A stretch of DNA of 39,527 nucleotides from assembly GCA_004553715.1 (NCBI GenBank), contig SFKP01000005.1, positions 1 through 39,527 of the forward strand, read 5' to 3'. Numbering within the stretch: the first letter of the stretch is position 1; every line of letters begins with the position of its first letter. The position numbers and the translations under genes were made by a program. Of this stretch, positions 6,776 to 16,652 are shown piece by piece. The notes under the pieces were generated by a model. That model saw only the letters and a program-made list of their open reading frames with translations. It searched no databases and had not been told where the DNA came from. The DNA is from Clostridiales bacterium. GTDB lineage: Bacteria; Bacillota; Clostridia; TANB77; CAG-508.

Positions 6776-7597
6776 GTGTTAAGTACAATAAGTGAAATGT
6801 TATCTTTTACATTTATACAAAGAGCAATAATTGTTGGTGTTGCTGTTAGCATCTGTAGTGCGTTACTTGGTGTAAGCTTAGTCCTAAAAAGATATAGTAT
6901 GATAGGAGATGGCTTATCACATGTAGGTTTTGGAATCTTAGCAATAAGTACAGCATTTGGACTATCTTCACCACTATATATTGCAATACCAGGTGTTGCA
7001 ATTTTTGCAATCATATTATTAAAAATTGGAAATAATGGAAAAATTAAAAGTGATAGTGCAATAGCACTACTTTCGAGTTCAGCGCTTGCAATAGGGGTAG
7101 CAGTAACTTCTCTTACTACAGGTATGAATACAGATGTATGCAATTTTATGTTTGGAAGTATTCTTGCTATGAATGCAGAAGATGTTATTTTAAGTGTTTT
7201 AATTAGTATATTTGTTCTTGTAATATTCATTGTTTTTTATAGAAAATTATTTATTATGACATTTGATGAAGAATTTGCAACAGCAATAGGATTAAATACA
7301 GAAAGATATAAAAACTTAATTGCAATATTAACTGCAATAACAATCGTAATAGGCATGAGAATGATGGGAACTTTGTTAATTAGTAGTATTATAATTTTTC
7401 CAGCACTTACTGCAATGAGAATCTTTAAGAATTTTAAAAAAGTTGTTATTCATTCAGGAATAATAAGTGTATCATCATTCTTAATAGGGCTATATCTATC
7501 ATATATTTATAATATAAGTACAGGTGCAACAATAGTACTTGTAAATTTAGTATTTTTTATAGTTTTTTGGCTATTGGATAAAATTATATATGAATAA
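6776..7597 (+). CDS. znuB: Zinc-type ABC transporter permease
   Basis: 273 aa from GTG 6776, directly after the znuC stop; the end of znuC provides AAGGAG. A polytopic membrane protein with about eight hydrophobic segments of the ABC-3 (ZnuB/AdcB) family, including GDGLSHVGFG and GMRMMGTLLISS. It forms the channel of the importer. Confidence 0.9.
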   Translation: MLSTISEMLSFTFIQRAIIVGVAVSICSALLGVSLVLKRYSMIGDGLSHVGFGILAISTAFGLSSPLYIAIPGVAIFAIILLKIGNNGKIKSDSAIALLSSSALAIGVAVTSLTTGMNTDVCNFMFGSILAMNAEDVILSVLISIFVLVIFIVFYRKLFIMTFDEEFATAIGLNTERYKNLIAILTAITIVIGMRMMGTLLISSIIIFPALTAMRIFKNFKKVVIHSGIISVSSFLIGLYLSYIYNISTGATIVLVNLVFFIVFWLLDKIIYE

Positions 7598-7613
7598 AAT
7601 ATAAGGGGGAAAT

Positions 7614-8651
7614 ATGAGTAAGCTTAATTATTCCAACTTTATAAATGATTTCATTGAAGATACAAGGCAAAAAAATAATGGAGTATTATGCATTTTTACA
7701 GATATTGATGGAACCTTACCTTTATCAAACAATTTTAAGCATGCAGTTATTAGAACAAAAAATACTTTGCAAAAGCAAATGATGTTCATTGCCAATACTG
7801 GTAGAACACCTAAAGATCTTAAAGGAATGCTTGAAAGACTCAATATACCATCACAAATATTTGATGAAATACTTGGAAATAACGGAGCAACCTCTAAATA
7901 TATGAAGATGTCAATATCAAAAGATAATGTGAGTGATATTTTACATAAATTTATTGAGTTAGGAGGAGAAGAAGGAGATGTTAGATATGTTGCAGAAGAT
8001 GATATATACATTCATAGAGATGAAGCATCTACAACATATTATTCAAATAAGCCCCATATAGAGTTAGATGATATTATACAAAAAGCAAATAGTGTAAATA
8101 TAAATAAATTAACATTAACAGGAAGTAAAGAAGTAATAGATAAACTTATAGAATATATTGAAAAATGTGGTTATAAATGCAATATTCATGTTGGAAATAC
8201 TAAATTTAGAACAAGAGATAAATCAAAATCAAGAAGAAGAGTAGATATTACTTCTAATGAGTGTAGTAAAGGCATAATTACTAAGAAGGTTTTAAGAGAT
8301 TTAAATTTAGAGAGCTTTATGGTAATGGGCAATGATGAAAATGATATAACAATGTTTAAAGCAGCAATAGAAAAAAAAGGATATATAGTTTTAGTAAAAC
8401 ACGAAGAAATAGAAATAACAAAGAAAATAGTAAAAGAACTCAAAGCATATACAACATCAATTGGAAAAGACTGGAATGAAGTAAAAATAACTTTTATAGA
8501 AGAAAATGAAATGAACAATTTTCTTGAATTTATGGCTTCAAGGGCAAAAATGAAAGGACAAGGAAATTTCTTAGAAAATTTAAAAGTTACTAGTATTAGA
8601 ACTTCAACAATGGCAACAAAATTAATTGGATATGAAGATGTTACTAGATAA
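7614..8651 (+). CDS. HAD-superfamily hydrolase (Cof-like)
   Basis: 345 aa, ATG 7614 after AAGGGGG. Motif I is DIDGT (residues 23-27, nucleophile Asp), motif II lies in IANTGRTP, and motif IV is GNDENDITM near residue 239, with a Lys in the K-G-I-I-T-K segment before it. This is the layout of type IIB (Cof/sucrose-phosphatase-like) phosphatases of small phosphorylated metabolites. The C-terminal 50 residues extend beyond the usual fold. It starts 16 nt after znuB and may be read with that operon. Substrate unknown. Confidence 0.8.
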   Translation: MSKLNYSNFINDFIEDTRQKNNGVLCIFTDIDGTLPLSNNFKHAVIRTKNTLQKQMMFIANTGRTPKDLKGMLERLNIPSQIFDEILGNNGATSKYMKMSISKDNVSDILHKFIELGGEEGDVRYVAEDDIYIHRDEASTTYYSNKPHIELDDIIQKANSVNINKLTLTGSKEVIDKLIEYIEKCGYKCNIHVGNTKFRTRDKSKSRRRVDITSNECSKGIITKKVLRDLNLESFMVMGNDENDITMFKAAIEKKGYIVLVKHEEIEITKKIVKELKAYTTSIGKDWNEVKITFIEENEMNNFLEFMASRAKMKGQGNFLENLKVTSIRTSTMATKLIGYEDVTR

Positions 8652-8708
8652 TTGTTTTTATAAATATAGTAGCTTTTTATATGTAGAAAGATAAATATTG
8701 AAAATTGC

Positions 8709-8737
8709 TTGAAAAATGTGAGAAGTAGATATATAAT
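8709..8737 (+). promoter_or_regulatory. Promoter of the pilin-like gene
   Basis: TTGAAA (8709-8714), a 17-nt spacer and TATAAT (8732-8737) fit a housekeeping sigma-A promoter. The ribosome binding site AAAGGAGGAG and ATG 8767 follow. Confidence 0.6.
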
Positions 8738-8766
8738 AAGTCCAGTAATTTACAAAGGAGGAGATA

Positions 8767-9846
8767 ATGCATAAAAAAGATTTTCAAAATCAAAAAGGTA
8801 TTACATTAATTGCTTTAGTTGTAACAATAATCATTTTACTTATTTTGTCAACTATTGGTATAACGAAAGGAATAGAAAGCTATAAAGATTCTAAATTACT
8901 TAAATTTATTGCAGAAATGCAGACAATACAAGCTAAAGTTGATGAAATAGAGGATTATTCAAACCTAGGTGAAAATATCAATAATGTAAATAACAGATTA
9001 ATGCAAAGAGTTGATGATGCATATAGAAATGCTGAAGTAAGTAACAATTATAAGGAAGAAGATGCGGACTTTTATAGATATTTTACTGTTAAAGATATTG
9101 ATGATATTTTGGGTATAAAAAATGCAACAAGTGCTATAATAGTCAATTTTAAAACAAGAGAAGTTATAAGTGAAAAAGGAATTGATTACAATGGTACTAC
9201 CTACTATACTCAATATGAATTGCCAGGTGGACAAAAGTTAATAAACACATCTATTTCAAATGATAGAACAATTGAAGAGCTTGGTCTGAAAATTTCAATA
9301 GAAGGTTTGAATGCAACTATCACAATAGGAAATATTAGTATAAATAATGGAACTATTACTTATAAATTAGAAAATACGGAATCTTGGTTGATACTTAACA
9401 ATTATACTAAAAAAGGTAATACATATGATGTACAGATATCAGTTGCAGGAAGATATATATTTAGATTAACAGATAATACAAATACCAAAACATTTCAAGA
9501 AAATAGTATTAATGTAGTTCTTACAAATGCACCATTATTAGAAGAAAATATGGAATTACAAAACCCAGATACATATAATTATGAAAACTATTCAACAGAT
9601 TCTACTAATTGGGCATATGCGATAAAAGATAAGAGTACGTATGTATGGATACCTAGATTTGCAACAAAAAATGATGATATAAAATTTATAAGGGGAAACT
9701 CTCGTATTGCAACTGACAATACATATATTGATGATACATGGACTATTTCAGCGGATTTTACTAAAGAAGGAAAAGAAATAACAGGTCTTTGGTTAGAAAC
9801 ATCAGATATAACTAAACCAGTTAACATACAAGATACTGTACAATAA
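8767..9846 (+). CDS. Prepilin/pseudopilin-like secreted protein
   Basis: 359 aa with a very strong ribosome binding site. The N-terminus has a short basic leader and then K-G-I-T-L-I-A-L-V-V-T followed by a long hydrophobic helix (to about residue 38), the type IV prepilin/pseudopilin signature cut after Gly by a prepilin peptidase. The body is asparagine- and threonine-rich with a beta-type pattern. The C-terminal part has N-W-A-Y-A-I and Y-V-W-I-P-R-F, a motif seen in surface proteins of gut Clostridia. No pilus assembly genes lie nearby. It is probably displayed on the cell surface; function unknown. Confidence 0.6.
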   Translation: MHKKDFQNQKGITLIALVVTIIILLILSTIGITKGIESYKDSKLLKFIAEMQTIQAKVDEIEDYSNLGENINNVNNRLMQRVDDAYRNAEVSNNYKEEDADFYRYFTVKDIDDILGIKNATSAIIVNFKTREVISEKGIDYNGTTYYTQYELPGGQKLINTSISNDRTIEELGLKISIEGLNATITIGNISINNGTITYKLENTESWLILNNYTKKGNTYDVQISVAGRYIFRLTDNTNTKTFQENSINVVLTNAPLLEENMELQNPDTYNYENYSTDSTNWAYAIKDKSTYVWIPRFATKNDDIKFIRGNSRIATDNTYIDDTWTISADFTKEGKEITGLWLETSDITKPVNIQDTVQ

Positions 9847-9882
9847 AAATATATAAAGCCATATGTGGCAAAAGGAGTTAAT

Positions 9883-10593
9883 ATGAAAAATAATAAGAAT
9901 ATTTATATAATAATACTAATAATTGCTATATTATTAATAGCATATCTAATTTATGGTTATTACCAAAAAAGTACATTTGAATTAAAGAATCCAATAGCAA
10001 CAATGGAAATAGAAGATTATGGAATTGTAAAAATCGAACTATATCCAGAAATGGCACCAAATACAGTAAGAAACTTTATAGAGTTGATTAATTCTGGCTA
10101 TTATAATGGATTAACATTCCATAGAGTTGAAGACAGCTTAATTCAAGGTGGAGATAAAGAAGGAACAGGAGCGGGTAAAACGGACTATACAATACCTGGA
10201 GAATTCGAATTAAATGGATTTAAAGAAAACACACTAAAATTTACAAGAGGCACATTAGGATTAGCTAGAGCGGATTATACAATGTATTATTACTATACAG
10301 GAGATTCTTCTTATCTAAAAATGGGTTATAATTCAGGATGCTCGCAATTCTTTATTATGGCAAAAGATGAAGAAAACTTTGATGGAAATTATTGTGCATT
10401 TGGTAAAGTAATAGAAGGATTAGATATAATTGATGAAATAACTAAAATTGAAAAAACAGTTGAAGTAGATGAAGAAACAGGAGAATCAGAGGAAACATCT
10501 ACACCTGTAAATCCACCAATCATTAAAAGTATAACAGTAGATACTTTTGGAATTAATTATAAGGCACCAACAAAATTAGTTGTAGAAGACTAA
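9883..10593 (+). CDS. Membrane-anchored cyclophilin-type peptidyl-prolyl isomerase
   Basis: About 236 aa from ATG 9883, chosen because AAAAGGAG (9870-9877) lies 5 nt upstream; a GTG at 9865 would put the ribosome binding site inside the gene. Residues 5-25 are one hydrophobic anchor, so the enzyme faces outside. The cyclophilin domain shows APNTVRNFI, G-L-T-F-H-R-V, QGGD...GTG and C-S-Q-F-F-I, with catalytic Arg in FHRV. It catalyses cis-trans isomerisation of X-Pro bonds in exported proteins. It follows the pilin-like gene by under 40 nt, suggesting cotranscription. Confidence 0.85.
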   Translation: MKNNKNIYIIILIIAILLIAYLIYGYYQKSTFELKNPIATMEIEDYGIVKIELYPEMAPNTVRNFIELINSGYYNGLTFHRVEDSLIQGGDKEGTGAGKTDYTIPGEFELNGFKENTLKFTRGTLGLARADYTMYYYYTGDSSYLKMGYNSGCSQFFIMAKDEENFDGNYCAFGKVIEGLDIIDEITKIEKTVEVDEETGESEETSTPVNPPIIKSITVDTFGINYKAPTKLVVED

Positions 10594-10595
10594 AA

Positions 10596-10677
10596 TAGTG
10601 TAAAATAATCTATGAAAATTTGAAGAGGGAGGATAGGTTTCTGTCTGTCCGCAAAAATATAAAGTTAGTTTACACTA
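10596..10677 (+). promoter_or_regulatory. Inverted repeat enclosing the glyS leader
   Basis: TAGTGTAAA (10596-10604) and TTTACACTA (10669-10677) are perfectly complementary and enclose 64 nt, directly upstream of glyS. It could be a leader stem or a pair of operator half-sites. The leader is too short for a classical T-box and I see no T-box motif. Confidence 0.35.
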
Positions 10678-10702
10678 CTAAAATTAAAGCGAGGGAATAA
10701 AA

Positions 10703-12070
10703 ATGGAAGAAAAGACAATGGATAAAATAGTTGCACTATGCAAAAATAGAGGATATATATTTCCTGGATCTGAAATATATGGAGGATTAGCAAATACTTG
10801 GGATTATGGACCATTAGGGGCAAGACTTAAAAATAATATTAAAGATGCTTGGAGAAAAAGATTTATACAAGAAAGAAAAAACAGCTATGAAATAGATGCA
10901 GCAATTTTAATGCATCCTAGAGTATGGGAAGCAAGTGGACATGTAGGTGGCTTCTCAGACCCATTAATAGATTGTAAAGAGTGTAAAACAAGACATAGAG
11001 CAGATACTCTTATTGAAGCATTTGACAAAAATGCACATCCAGATTCAATGACAAAACAAGAAATGGTAGACTATATAACAAAAAATAAAGTACCTTGTCC
11101 TAAATGTGGAAAATCAAATTTTACAGGAATTCGTGAATTTAATTTAATGTTTCAAACATATAGAGGAGTGACAGAAGATAGCAAAAGCGTAATTTACTTA
11201 AGACCAGAAAATGCACAAGGCGAATATGTAAATTTCTTAAATGTACAAAGAACTACTAGAAGTAAATTACCATTTAGCATTGGTCAAATTGGAAAAGCTT
11301 TTAGAAACGAAATTACTCCGGGAAACTTTACATTTAGAACAATTGAATTTGAACAAATGGAATTTCAAACTTTTTGCAAAGAAGGAACAGATGAAAATTG
11401 GTATGAGTATTTTAAAGAATATGGTAAAAAGTTTTTTATGGATTTAGGAATAAAAGAAGAAAATTTAAGATTTCATGACCATGAAAAATTAGCATTTTAT
11501 GCAAAATCTGCATGTGACATAGAATACAAATTTCCATTTGGTTGGGGTGAAATAAATGGTACACATAATAGAACAAATTATGATTTATCAAGACATGAAG
11601 AATATTCAAAAACAGCACAACAATATTTAGATCCAGAGACAAATGAAAAGTTTATACCTTTTATAATAGAATCTACTTATGGACTAGATAGAGCAGTGTT
11701 AACAGTACTTTGCGAAGCTTATCATGAGGAAGAGATTGAAGAAGGTGATGTAAGAACAGTTTTAAAATTACATCCATATTTAGCACCATATAAAGCTGCA
11801 ATTTTACCATTATCTAAAAAGTTAAGTCCTAAAGCAGAGGAAATATATGAAAAGTTAGCAAAAAGCTTTATGTGTGATTATGATGAAACAGGAAGTATTG
11901 GTAAAAGATACAGAAGAGAAGATGAAATCGGTACACCATATTGTATAACTATAGATTTTGAAACAGAAAATGATGATTCTGTTACAATTAGAGATAGGGA
12001 TACAATGGAACAAGAAAGAGTAAAAATTAACGATATAGAAGCTTGGCTAAATGAAAAAATAAAATTTTAA
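10703..12070 (+). CDS. glyS: Glycyl-tRNA synthetase (single-chain class II)
   Basis: 455 aa, ATG 10703 after GAGGGA. Charges tRNA-Gly. The opening with NRGYIFPGSEIYGG and WDYGPLG, class II motif 2 (FRNEITPGNFTFRT) and motif 3 near the GLDRAVL segment identify the homodimeric enzyme found in many Firmicutes, not the two-subunit GlyQS. C-P-K-C-G keeps one part of the zinc site. Followed 10 nt later by rpiB. Confidence 0.93.
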   Translation: MEEKTMDKIVALCKNRGYIFPGSEIYGGLANTWDYGPLGARLKNNIKDAWRKRFIQERKNSYEIDAAILMHPRVWEASGHVGGFSDPLIDCKECKTRHRADTLIEAFDKNAHPDSMTKQEMVDYITKNKVPCPKCGKSNFTGIREFNLMFQTYRGVTEDSKSVIYLRPENAQGEYVNFLNVQRTTRSKLPFSIGQIGKAFRNEITPGNFTFRTIEFEQMEFQTFCKEGTDENWYEYFKEYGKKFFMDLGIKEENLRFHDHEKLAFYAKSACDIEYKFPFGWGEINGTHNRTNYDLSRHEEYSKTAQQYLDPETNEKFIPFIIESTYGLDRAVLTVLCEAYHEEEIEEGDVRTVLKLHPYLAPYKAAILPLSKKLSPKAEEIYEKLAKSFMCDYDETGSIGKRYRREDEIGTPYCITIDFETENDDSVTIRDRDTMEQERVKINDIEAWLNEKIKF

Positions 12071-12080
12071 GGAGGAAGTT

Positions 12081-12527
12081 ATGATAGCTATTGGAGCAGA
12101 CCATGGTGGTTTTGAATTAAAAGAAGAAATAAAAAAATATTTAGATGAGCAAGGGATTGAATATATAGATTGTGGCACATATTCTACAGATAGAGTTGAT
12201 TATCCAAATATTGCAGCAGAAGTTTCAAAAAAAGTTCAAACAGGAGAATGTGAAAAAGGAATTTTAATTTGTAGATCAGGCTATGGAATGAGTATGGTTG
12301 CAAATAAATTTAAAGGAATAAGAAGTGCACCTTGCTTTGTAGAGCAAGCTGCAAAATATTCAAGAATGCATAATGATGCTAATGTTTTAGCGCTAGGTGC
12401 AGATTATATTACAACAAATGAAGCAATTTGCATTGTAAGAATGTTTATAGCAACAGAATTTGAAGGCGGAAGACATATTGCAAGATTAAATTTAATTAAA
12501 GATATTGAAAATGAAAATATGAAATAA
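12081..12527 (+). CDS. rpiB: Ribose-5-phosphate isomerase B
   Basis: 148 aa. Interconverts ribose 5-phosphate and ribulose 5-phosphate in the pentose phosphate pathway. IGADHGGFELK opens the protein. The catalytic Cys lies in GILICRSGYGMS, where most family members have CGTG, and MHNDANVLALGA carries the conserved phosphate-binding region. Tightly spaced between glyS and pheS. Confidence 0.88.
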   Translation: MIAIGADHGGFELKEEIKKYLDEQGIEYIDCGTYSTDRVDYPNIAAEVSKKVQTGECEKGILICRSGYGMSMVANKFKGIRSAPCFVEQAAKYSRMHNDANVLALGADYITTNEAICIVRMFIATEFEGGRHIARLNLIKDIENENMK

Positions 12528-12531
12528 AGGA

Positions 12532-13575
12532 ATGATTAGTAAAGTGAAAGAGGAGATTCTAAAACTTAAAGAAGAAGCTATATTAGAAATAAGCAGTATT
12601 CAAAATTTGCAAGATTTAAATGAAAAAAGAGTTAAATTTTTAGGTAAAAAAGGTGCTTTAACAGCTCTTTTAAGGGGAATGGCAGAATTATCTAAAGAAG
12701 AAAGACCAATTATTGGAACTTTAGTAAATGAAGCTAAAGAAGAAATTGAAAAAGCAATAACAGAAAAAGAAAATATCTTGCAAGAAAAAGAAATACAAGA
12801 AAAATTAAATAGAGAAAGATTAGATATTACAATTCCTTCTACGAAAATTAGAAGAGGAAGCAAACATCCAATGAATCTAATAATAGAGGAATTAGAAGAC
12901 TTTTTCGTATCAATGGGGTATGACGTAGTATCAGGACCAGAATTAGAAACAGATGAATATTGTTTTGAAAGATTAAATATACCAAAGGGTCATCCTGCAA
13001 GAGATATGCAAGATAGTTTCTATATTGATGCGGAACATTTATTAAGAACTCAAACTTCAGCAGTACAAGCAAGAGCAATGATGAAAAATGAAGATAAAAC
13101 ACCAATTAGAATAATTTGCCCAGGTAAAGTATATAGAAGAGATGATGATGCAACACATTCACACCAATTTGGACAAGTTGAAGGATTAGTTATAGATGAA
13201 AACATTTCACTTGCAGATTTAAAGGGTACATTAGAGCTATTTGTAAAACATATGTTAGGAGAAAATTCCAAATTAAGATTTAGACCAAGTTATTTCCCAT
13301 TTACAGAACCAAGCTATGAAATAGATGTAAGCTGTTTTAAATGTAATGGAAAAGGATGTAACTTATGTAAGCAAACAGGTTGGATAGAAATACTTGGTTC
13401 AGGCATGGTACATCCAAATGTATTAAAGCAAAATGGATATGACCCAGATAAATATTCAGGATTTGCTTTTGGAACAGGCTTAGACAGACTTGCGATGTTT
13501 AAATTTGGGATACCAGATATTAGACTTTTATACACAAATGATATAAGGTTTTTAAACCAATTCGATAGATTTTAA
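12532..13575 (+). CDS. pheS: Phenylalanyl-tRNA synthetase alpha subunit
   Basis: 347 aa from ATG 12532, only 4 nt after the rpiB stop codon. It has an N-terminal coiled coil (about 1-85) that binds tRNA and a class II catalytic core: HPMNLIIEELEDFF, the TQTSAVQAR motif, motif 2 around RIICPGKVYRRDDDATHSHQ, and motif 3 G-F-A-F-G-T-G-L-D-R. Length is normal. Works as (alpha-beta)2 with PheT, encoded 17 nt downstream. Confidence 0.95.
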   Translation: MISKVKEEILKLKEEAILEISSIQNLQDLNEKRVKFLGKKGALTALLRGMAELSKEERPIIGTLVNEAKEEIEKAITEKENILQEKEIQEKLNRERLDITIPSTKIRRGSKHPMNLIIEELEDFFVSMGYDVVSGPELETDEYCFERLNIPKGHPARDMQDSFYIDAEHLLRTQTSAVQARAMMKNEDKTPIRIICPGKVYRRDDDATHSHQFGQVEGLVIDENISLADLKGTLELFVKHMLGENSKLRFRPSYFPFTEPSYEIDVSCFKCNGKGCNLCKQTGWIEILGSGMVHPNVLKQNGYDPDKYSGFAFGTGLDRLAMFKFGIPDIRLLYTNDIRFLNQFDRF

Positions 13576-13592
13576 TTTGGAGGGAAATTCAC

Positions 13593-15956
13593 ATGAAATT
13601 AAGTACAAATTTTTTAAAAGACTATGTAGATATAACAGTTGATGCTAAAACATTAGCTGAAGATATGACAAAAGTAGGAAATGAATATGAAGAAGTAAAA
13701 AAACTATTACCTGCAACAAATCTAACAATTGGTAAAGTATTAGAATGTGAAAACCATCCAGATTCAGACCACTTGCATGTGTGCAAAGTAGATATAGGTA
13801 GTGAAATCCTAAATATAGTATGTGGTGCTCCAAATGTTAGAAAAGGCTTAAAAGTAATAGTAGCATTACCAGGGGCAGAACTCCCTGGTGGAATAACTAT
13901 AAAAAAAGGAATAATTAGAGGGCAAGAATCTAATGGAATGCTTTGTTCTCTTGAAGAATTAGGATTAGAGCACAAATTTTTACCAGAAGTAGATAAAACA
14001 GGTATTCATGAATTACCAGAAGATGCTATAATTGGTGAAGAACCAATAAAATATATGGGGCTTGATGATGAGGTTATAGATTTTGAACTAACTGCAAATA
14101 GAGGAGACTTATTAAGCATATTAGGAATGGCTTATGAAGTAGCTGCAATTTATGGAAAAGAAGTTAAGCCAATAGATTTAAAATATAATGAAGAAGATGA
14201 GAAAATAGATGACTCATTTTCTGTAGATGTAAAAACTGAAAATTGTACAATATTTTTAGCTAAAAAAATTAAAAATGTTAAAATCATGGAAAGTCCAGAT
14301 TTTATAAAAAACAGACTTATTGCATCAGGTATAAGACCAATAAACAATGTAGTAGATATAAGCAATTATGTAATGCTAGAAGTAGGCCAACCATTGCATT
14401 TTTATGATTTAGATAAATTAGGAAATCATATTGTAGTAAGAATGGCAAAAGATGAAGAGAAATTAATCACATTAGATGGCGTAGAAAGAAATTTAACTTC
14501 ATCAGATATAGTTATTGCAAATGATATGGAAGCAGTAGGATTAGCAGGCGTAATGGGAGGTTTAGATACAGAAATCGATGAAAACACTAAAAACATTTTA
14601 ATAGAGGCAGCTATATTTGAACCAACAAAAATTAGACAAACTGCTAAGAAAATATTAAGAAGTGAAGCAAGCACTAGGTATGAAAAAGGACTAGATTCTA
14701 ACAGAACATATATGGCAGTAGATAGAGCATGCAAATTATTACAAGATTATGCAGATGCTAAAATAGTGTCAGGTATTGTAAAATATGATACTACAGATAA
14801 AGAAGATACAAAAATCGATATAACTTTTACAAATATTAATAATTTACTTGGAATGAAACTTTCTAATAACGAAATATTAACAGTTTTTGATAAATTAGGA
14901 TTTACTTATGTTGTTAATGAAAATAATATACAAGTATCAGTACCTAAAAGACGTATTGATATTTCTATTAAAGAAGATTTAGTAGAAGAAGTGGGAAGAA
15001 TTCATGGGGTAGATAATTTAATAGGAAAAGTTCCAAAGCTTTCTGGAAGACCAGGACATTTAGACAACAAAATTCGTGCAATCAGAAACAAAATGATATC
15101 TCTAGGATTAAATGAAACATTAACATATATATTAATAAATGATAAAGAAGTTAAAAATTATACTTTAGATGAGTTTGAAGAAGTAAGATTGCAATCTCCT
15201 ATGTCTGAAGATAAAAACACATTAAGATATAGTATGATTCCATCTATGGTAAAGATTTATGAATATAATAATGCAAGAAACAACTCAGATATTTCAATCT
15301 TTGAAATAGGAAAAGGCTTTTATAAAAAACAAGGGGAATATGGAGAAGAATTAAAACTTTCAGTATTAATGTCTGGCACATATTTTAAAGGAGTAGGAAT
15401 TACAGAGAAAGTTAATTTCTATACTATAAAAGGAATTGCAGAAGAAATATTAGATTATTTAGGATATGAAGGGAGATATAGTTTTGTAAATAATGAATTT
15501 GCAAAAGAATTCCATCCAGGACAAACTGCCGAGATTTCTGTAAATGGAGATAGTGTTGGAATAGTAGGAAAGGTGCATCCAAACATTTTAAAAGATGTTT
15601 ATGTTATGGAAATCAATTTAAGTAAGTTACTAGAAAAAAGAGTAGGCAAGATGAAATACAAAGAATTTTCTAAATTTCCAGGAATTAAGAAAGACTTAGC
15701 TATTGTAGTAGACACAAATATTACCTCTAAAAATGTTGAAGAAGTAATAAAAAAAGCTGGTGGAGCATTACTTACAAAAATCGAAATATTTGATATCTAT
15801 AAAGGAGCAAATATTGGTGAAAATAAGAAGAGCCTAGCATATTCATTAAACTTTGAAGATAAAACAAAAACTCTAACAGATGAAGAAATAAATAAAGCAA
15901 TAGAAAATATTGTTTGTGAACTAGAAAAGAAGATAGGTGCAACTTTAAGAAAATAA
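13593..15956 (+). CDS. pheT: Phenylalanyl-tRNA synthetase beta subunit
   Basis: 787 aa, ATG 13593 after GGAGGG. Domains in order: N-terminal region, tRNA-binding OB fold with HPDSDHLHVCKVD (about 50-150), B3/B4 editing domain, B5 domain, a catalytic-like core without synthetase activity, and a C-terminal anticodon-binding ferredoxin-like domain (KEFSKFPGIKKDLAIVV onward). Full length. Forms the heterotetramer with PheS. Confidence 0.95.
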   Translation: MKLSTNFLKDYVDITVDAKTLAEDMTKVGNEYEEVKKLLPATNLTIGKVLECENHPDSDHLHVCKVDIGSEILNIVCGAPNVRKGLKVIVALPGAELPGGITIKKGIIRGQESNGMLCSLEELGLEHKFLPEVDKTGIHELPEDAIIGEEPIKYMGLDDEVIDFELTANRGDLLSILGMAYEVAAIYGKEVKPIDLKYNEEDEKIDDSFSVDVKTENCTIFLAKKIKNVKIMESPDFIKNRLIASGIRPINNVVDISNYVMLEVGQPLHFYDLDKLGNHIVVRMAKDEEKLITLDGVERNLTSSDIVIANDMEAVGLAGVMGGLDTEIDENTKNILIEAAIFEPTKIRQTAKKILRSEASTRYEKGLDSNRTYMAVDRACKLLQDYADAKIVSGIVKYDTTDKEDTKIDITFTNINNLLGMKLSNNEILTVFDKLGFTYVVNENNIQVSVPKRRIDISIKEDLVEEVGRIHGVDNLIGKVPKLSGRPGHLDNKIRAIRNKMISLGLNETLTYILINDKEVKNYTLDEFEEVRLQSPMSEDKNTLRYSMIPSMVKIYEYNNARNNSDISIFEIGKGFYKKQGEYGEELKLSVLMSGTYFKGVGITEKVNFYTIKGIAEEILDYLGYEGRYSFVNNEFAKEFHPGQTAEISVNGDSVGIVGKVHPNILKDVYVMEINLSKLLEKRVGKMKYKEFSKFPGIKKDLAIVVDTNITSKNVEEVIKKAGGALLTKIEIFDIYKGANIGENKKSLAYSLNFEDKTKTLTDEEINKAIENIVCELEKKIGATLRK

Positions 15957-16031
15957 GTAGTGAAAAATAATCATAGTTTTGGCTATGTTAAATTAATTCT
16001 TTTTATAGTTTAGAAAGGACTGTATTTAAAG

Positions 16032-16652
16032 ATGGAAAACATTGTTGCCGTATTTGGAGGTTCTTTTAATCCTCCAATTAATTCTCATTTTCAACTAGCT
16101 CAAAGCATTTTAGATAATTATAGAGAAATTGAAAAAGTTATATTTATACCTGTAAGCAGTATGTATAACAAAAAAGGGTTAATAGATAATAAGCATAGAT
16201 ATGAAATGTTGAAATTAGGTTGTCAAGGACAACCTAATTTTGAAATATCAGATATAGAATTAAGAAGTGAAAAACAGCTATATACAATAGAAACATTAGA
16301 TGCAATCCAAAAACTATATCCAGATAAGTTTATATATTTTATAATTGGTACAGATAACTTAAAAGAAATAGAAACTTGGTATACGTCACAAGAACTAGTA
16401 GATAAATATCATTTTCTTGTGTTACAGAGAAATGACGATGATTTTTATGAAATTATTGCTAAAAGCAAGTTCTTAAGCGAAAATAACGAAAGTTTTATAT
16501 ATTTAGATAAAGTAGAGCAAATTCATTTAAGTTCAAGTATGATTAGAGAAAAAATAAAAAATAAAGAAGACATAACTGAATTTGTTCCAGAAAATGTTGA
16601 AAAATACATTAAAAAAAATAAGTTGTATGAGGGGTTAGCTTATGGAAAATGA
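16032..16652 (+). CDS. nadD: Nicotinate-nucleotide adenylyltransferase
   Basis: 206 aa. Makes deamido-NAD from nicotinate mononucleotide and ATP. FGGSFNPPINSH is the nucleotidyltransferase loop, with the first His of the usual HxGH replaced as in a subgroup of clostridial enzymes. HLSSSMIREKI near the C-terminus corresponds to the ISSTxIR motif. The gene overlaps nadE by 11 nt, which couples the two last steps of NAD synthesis. Confidence 0.85.
   Translation: MENIVAVFGGSFNPPINSHFQLAQSILDNYREIEKVIFIPVSSMYNKKGLIDNKHRYEMLKLGCQGQPNFEISDIELRSEKQLYTIETLDAIQKLYPDKFIYFIIGTDNLKEIETWYTSQELVDKYHFLVLQRNDDDFYEIIAKSKFLSENNESFIYLDKVEQIHLSSSMIREKIKNKEDITEFVPENVEKYIKKNKLYEGLAYGK

Noticed and set aside
6754..7230. 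158-aa minus-strand frame over znuB
   Set aside because: Shadow of a hydrophobic membrane-protein gene.
10594..10702. T-box riboswitch upstream of glyS
   Set aside because: The leader is about 100 nt, with no specifier loop or T-box sequence seen.
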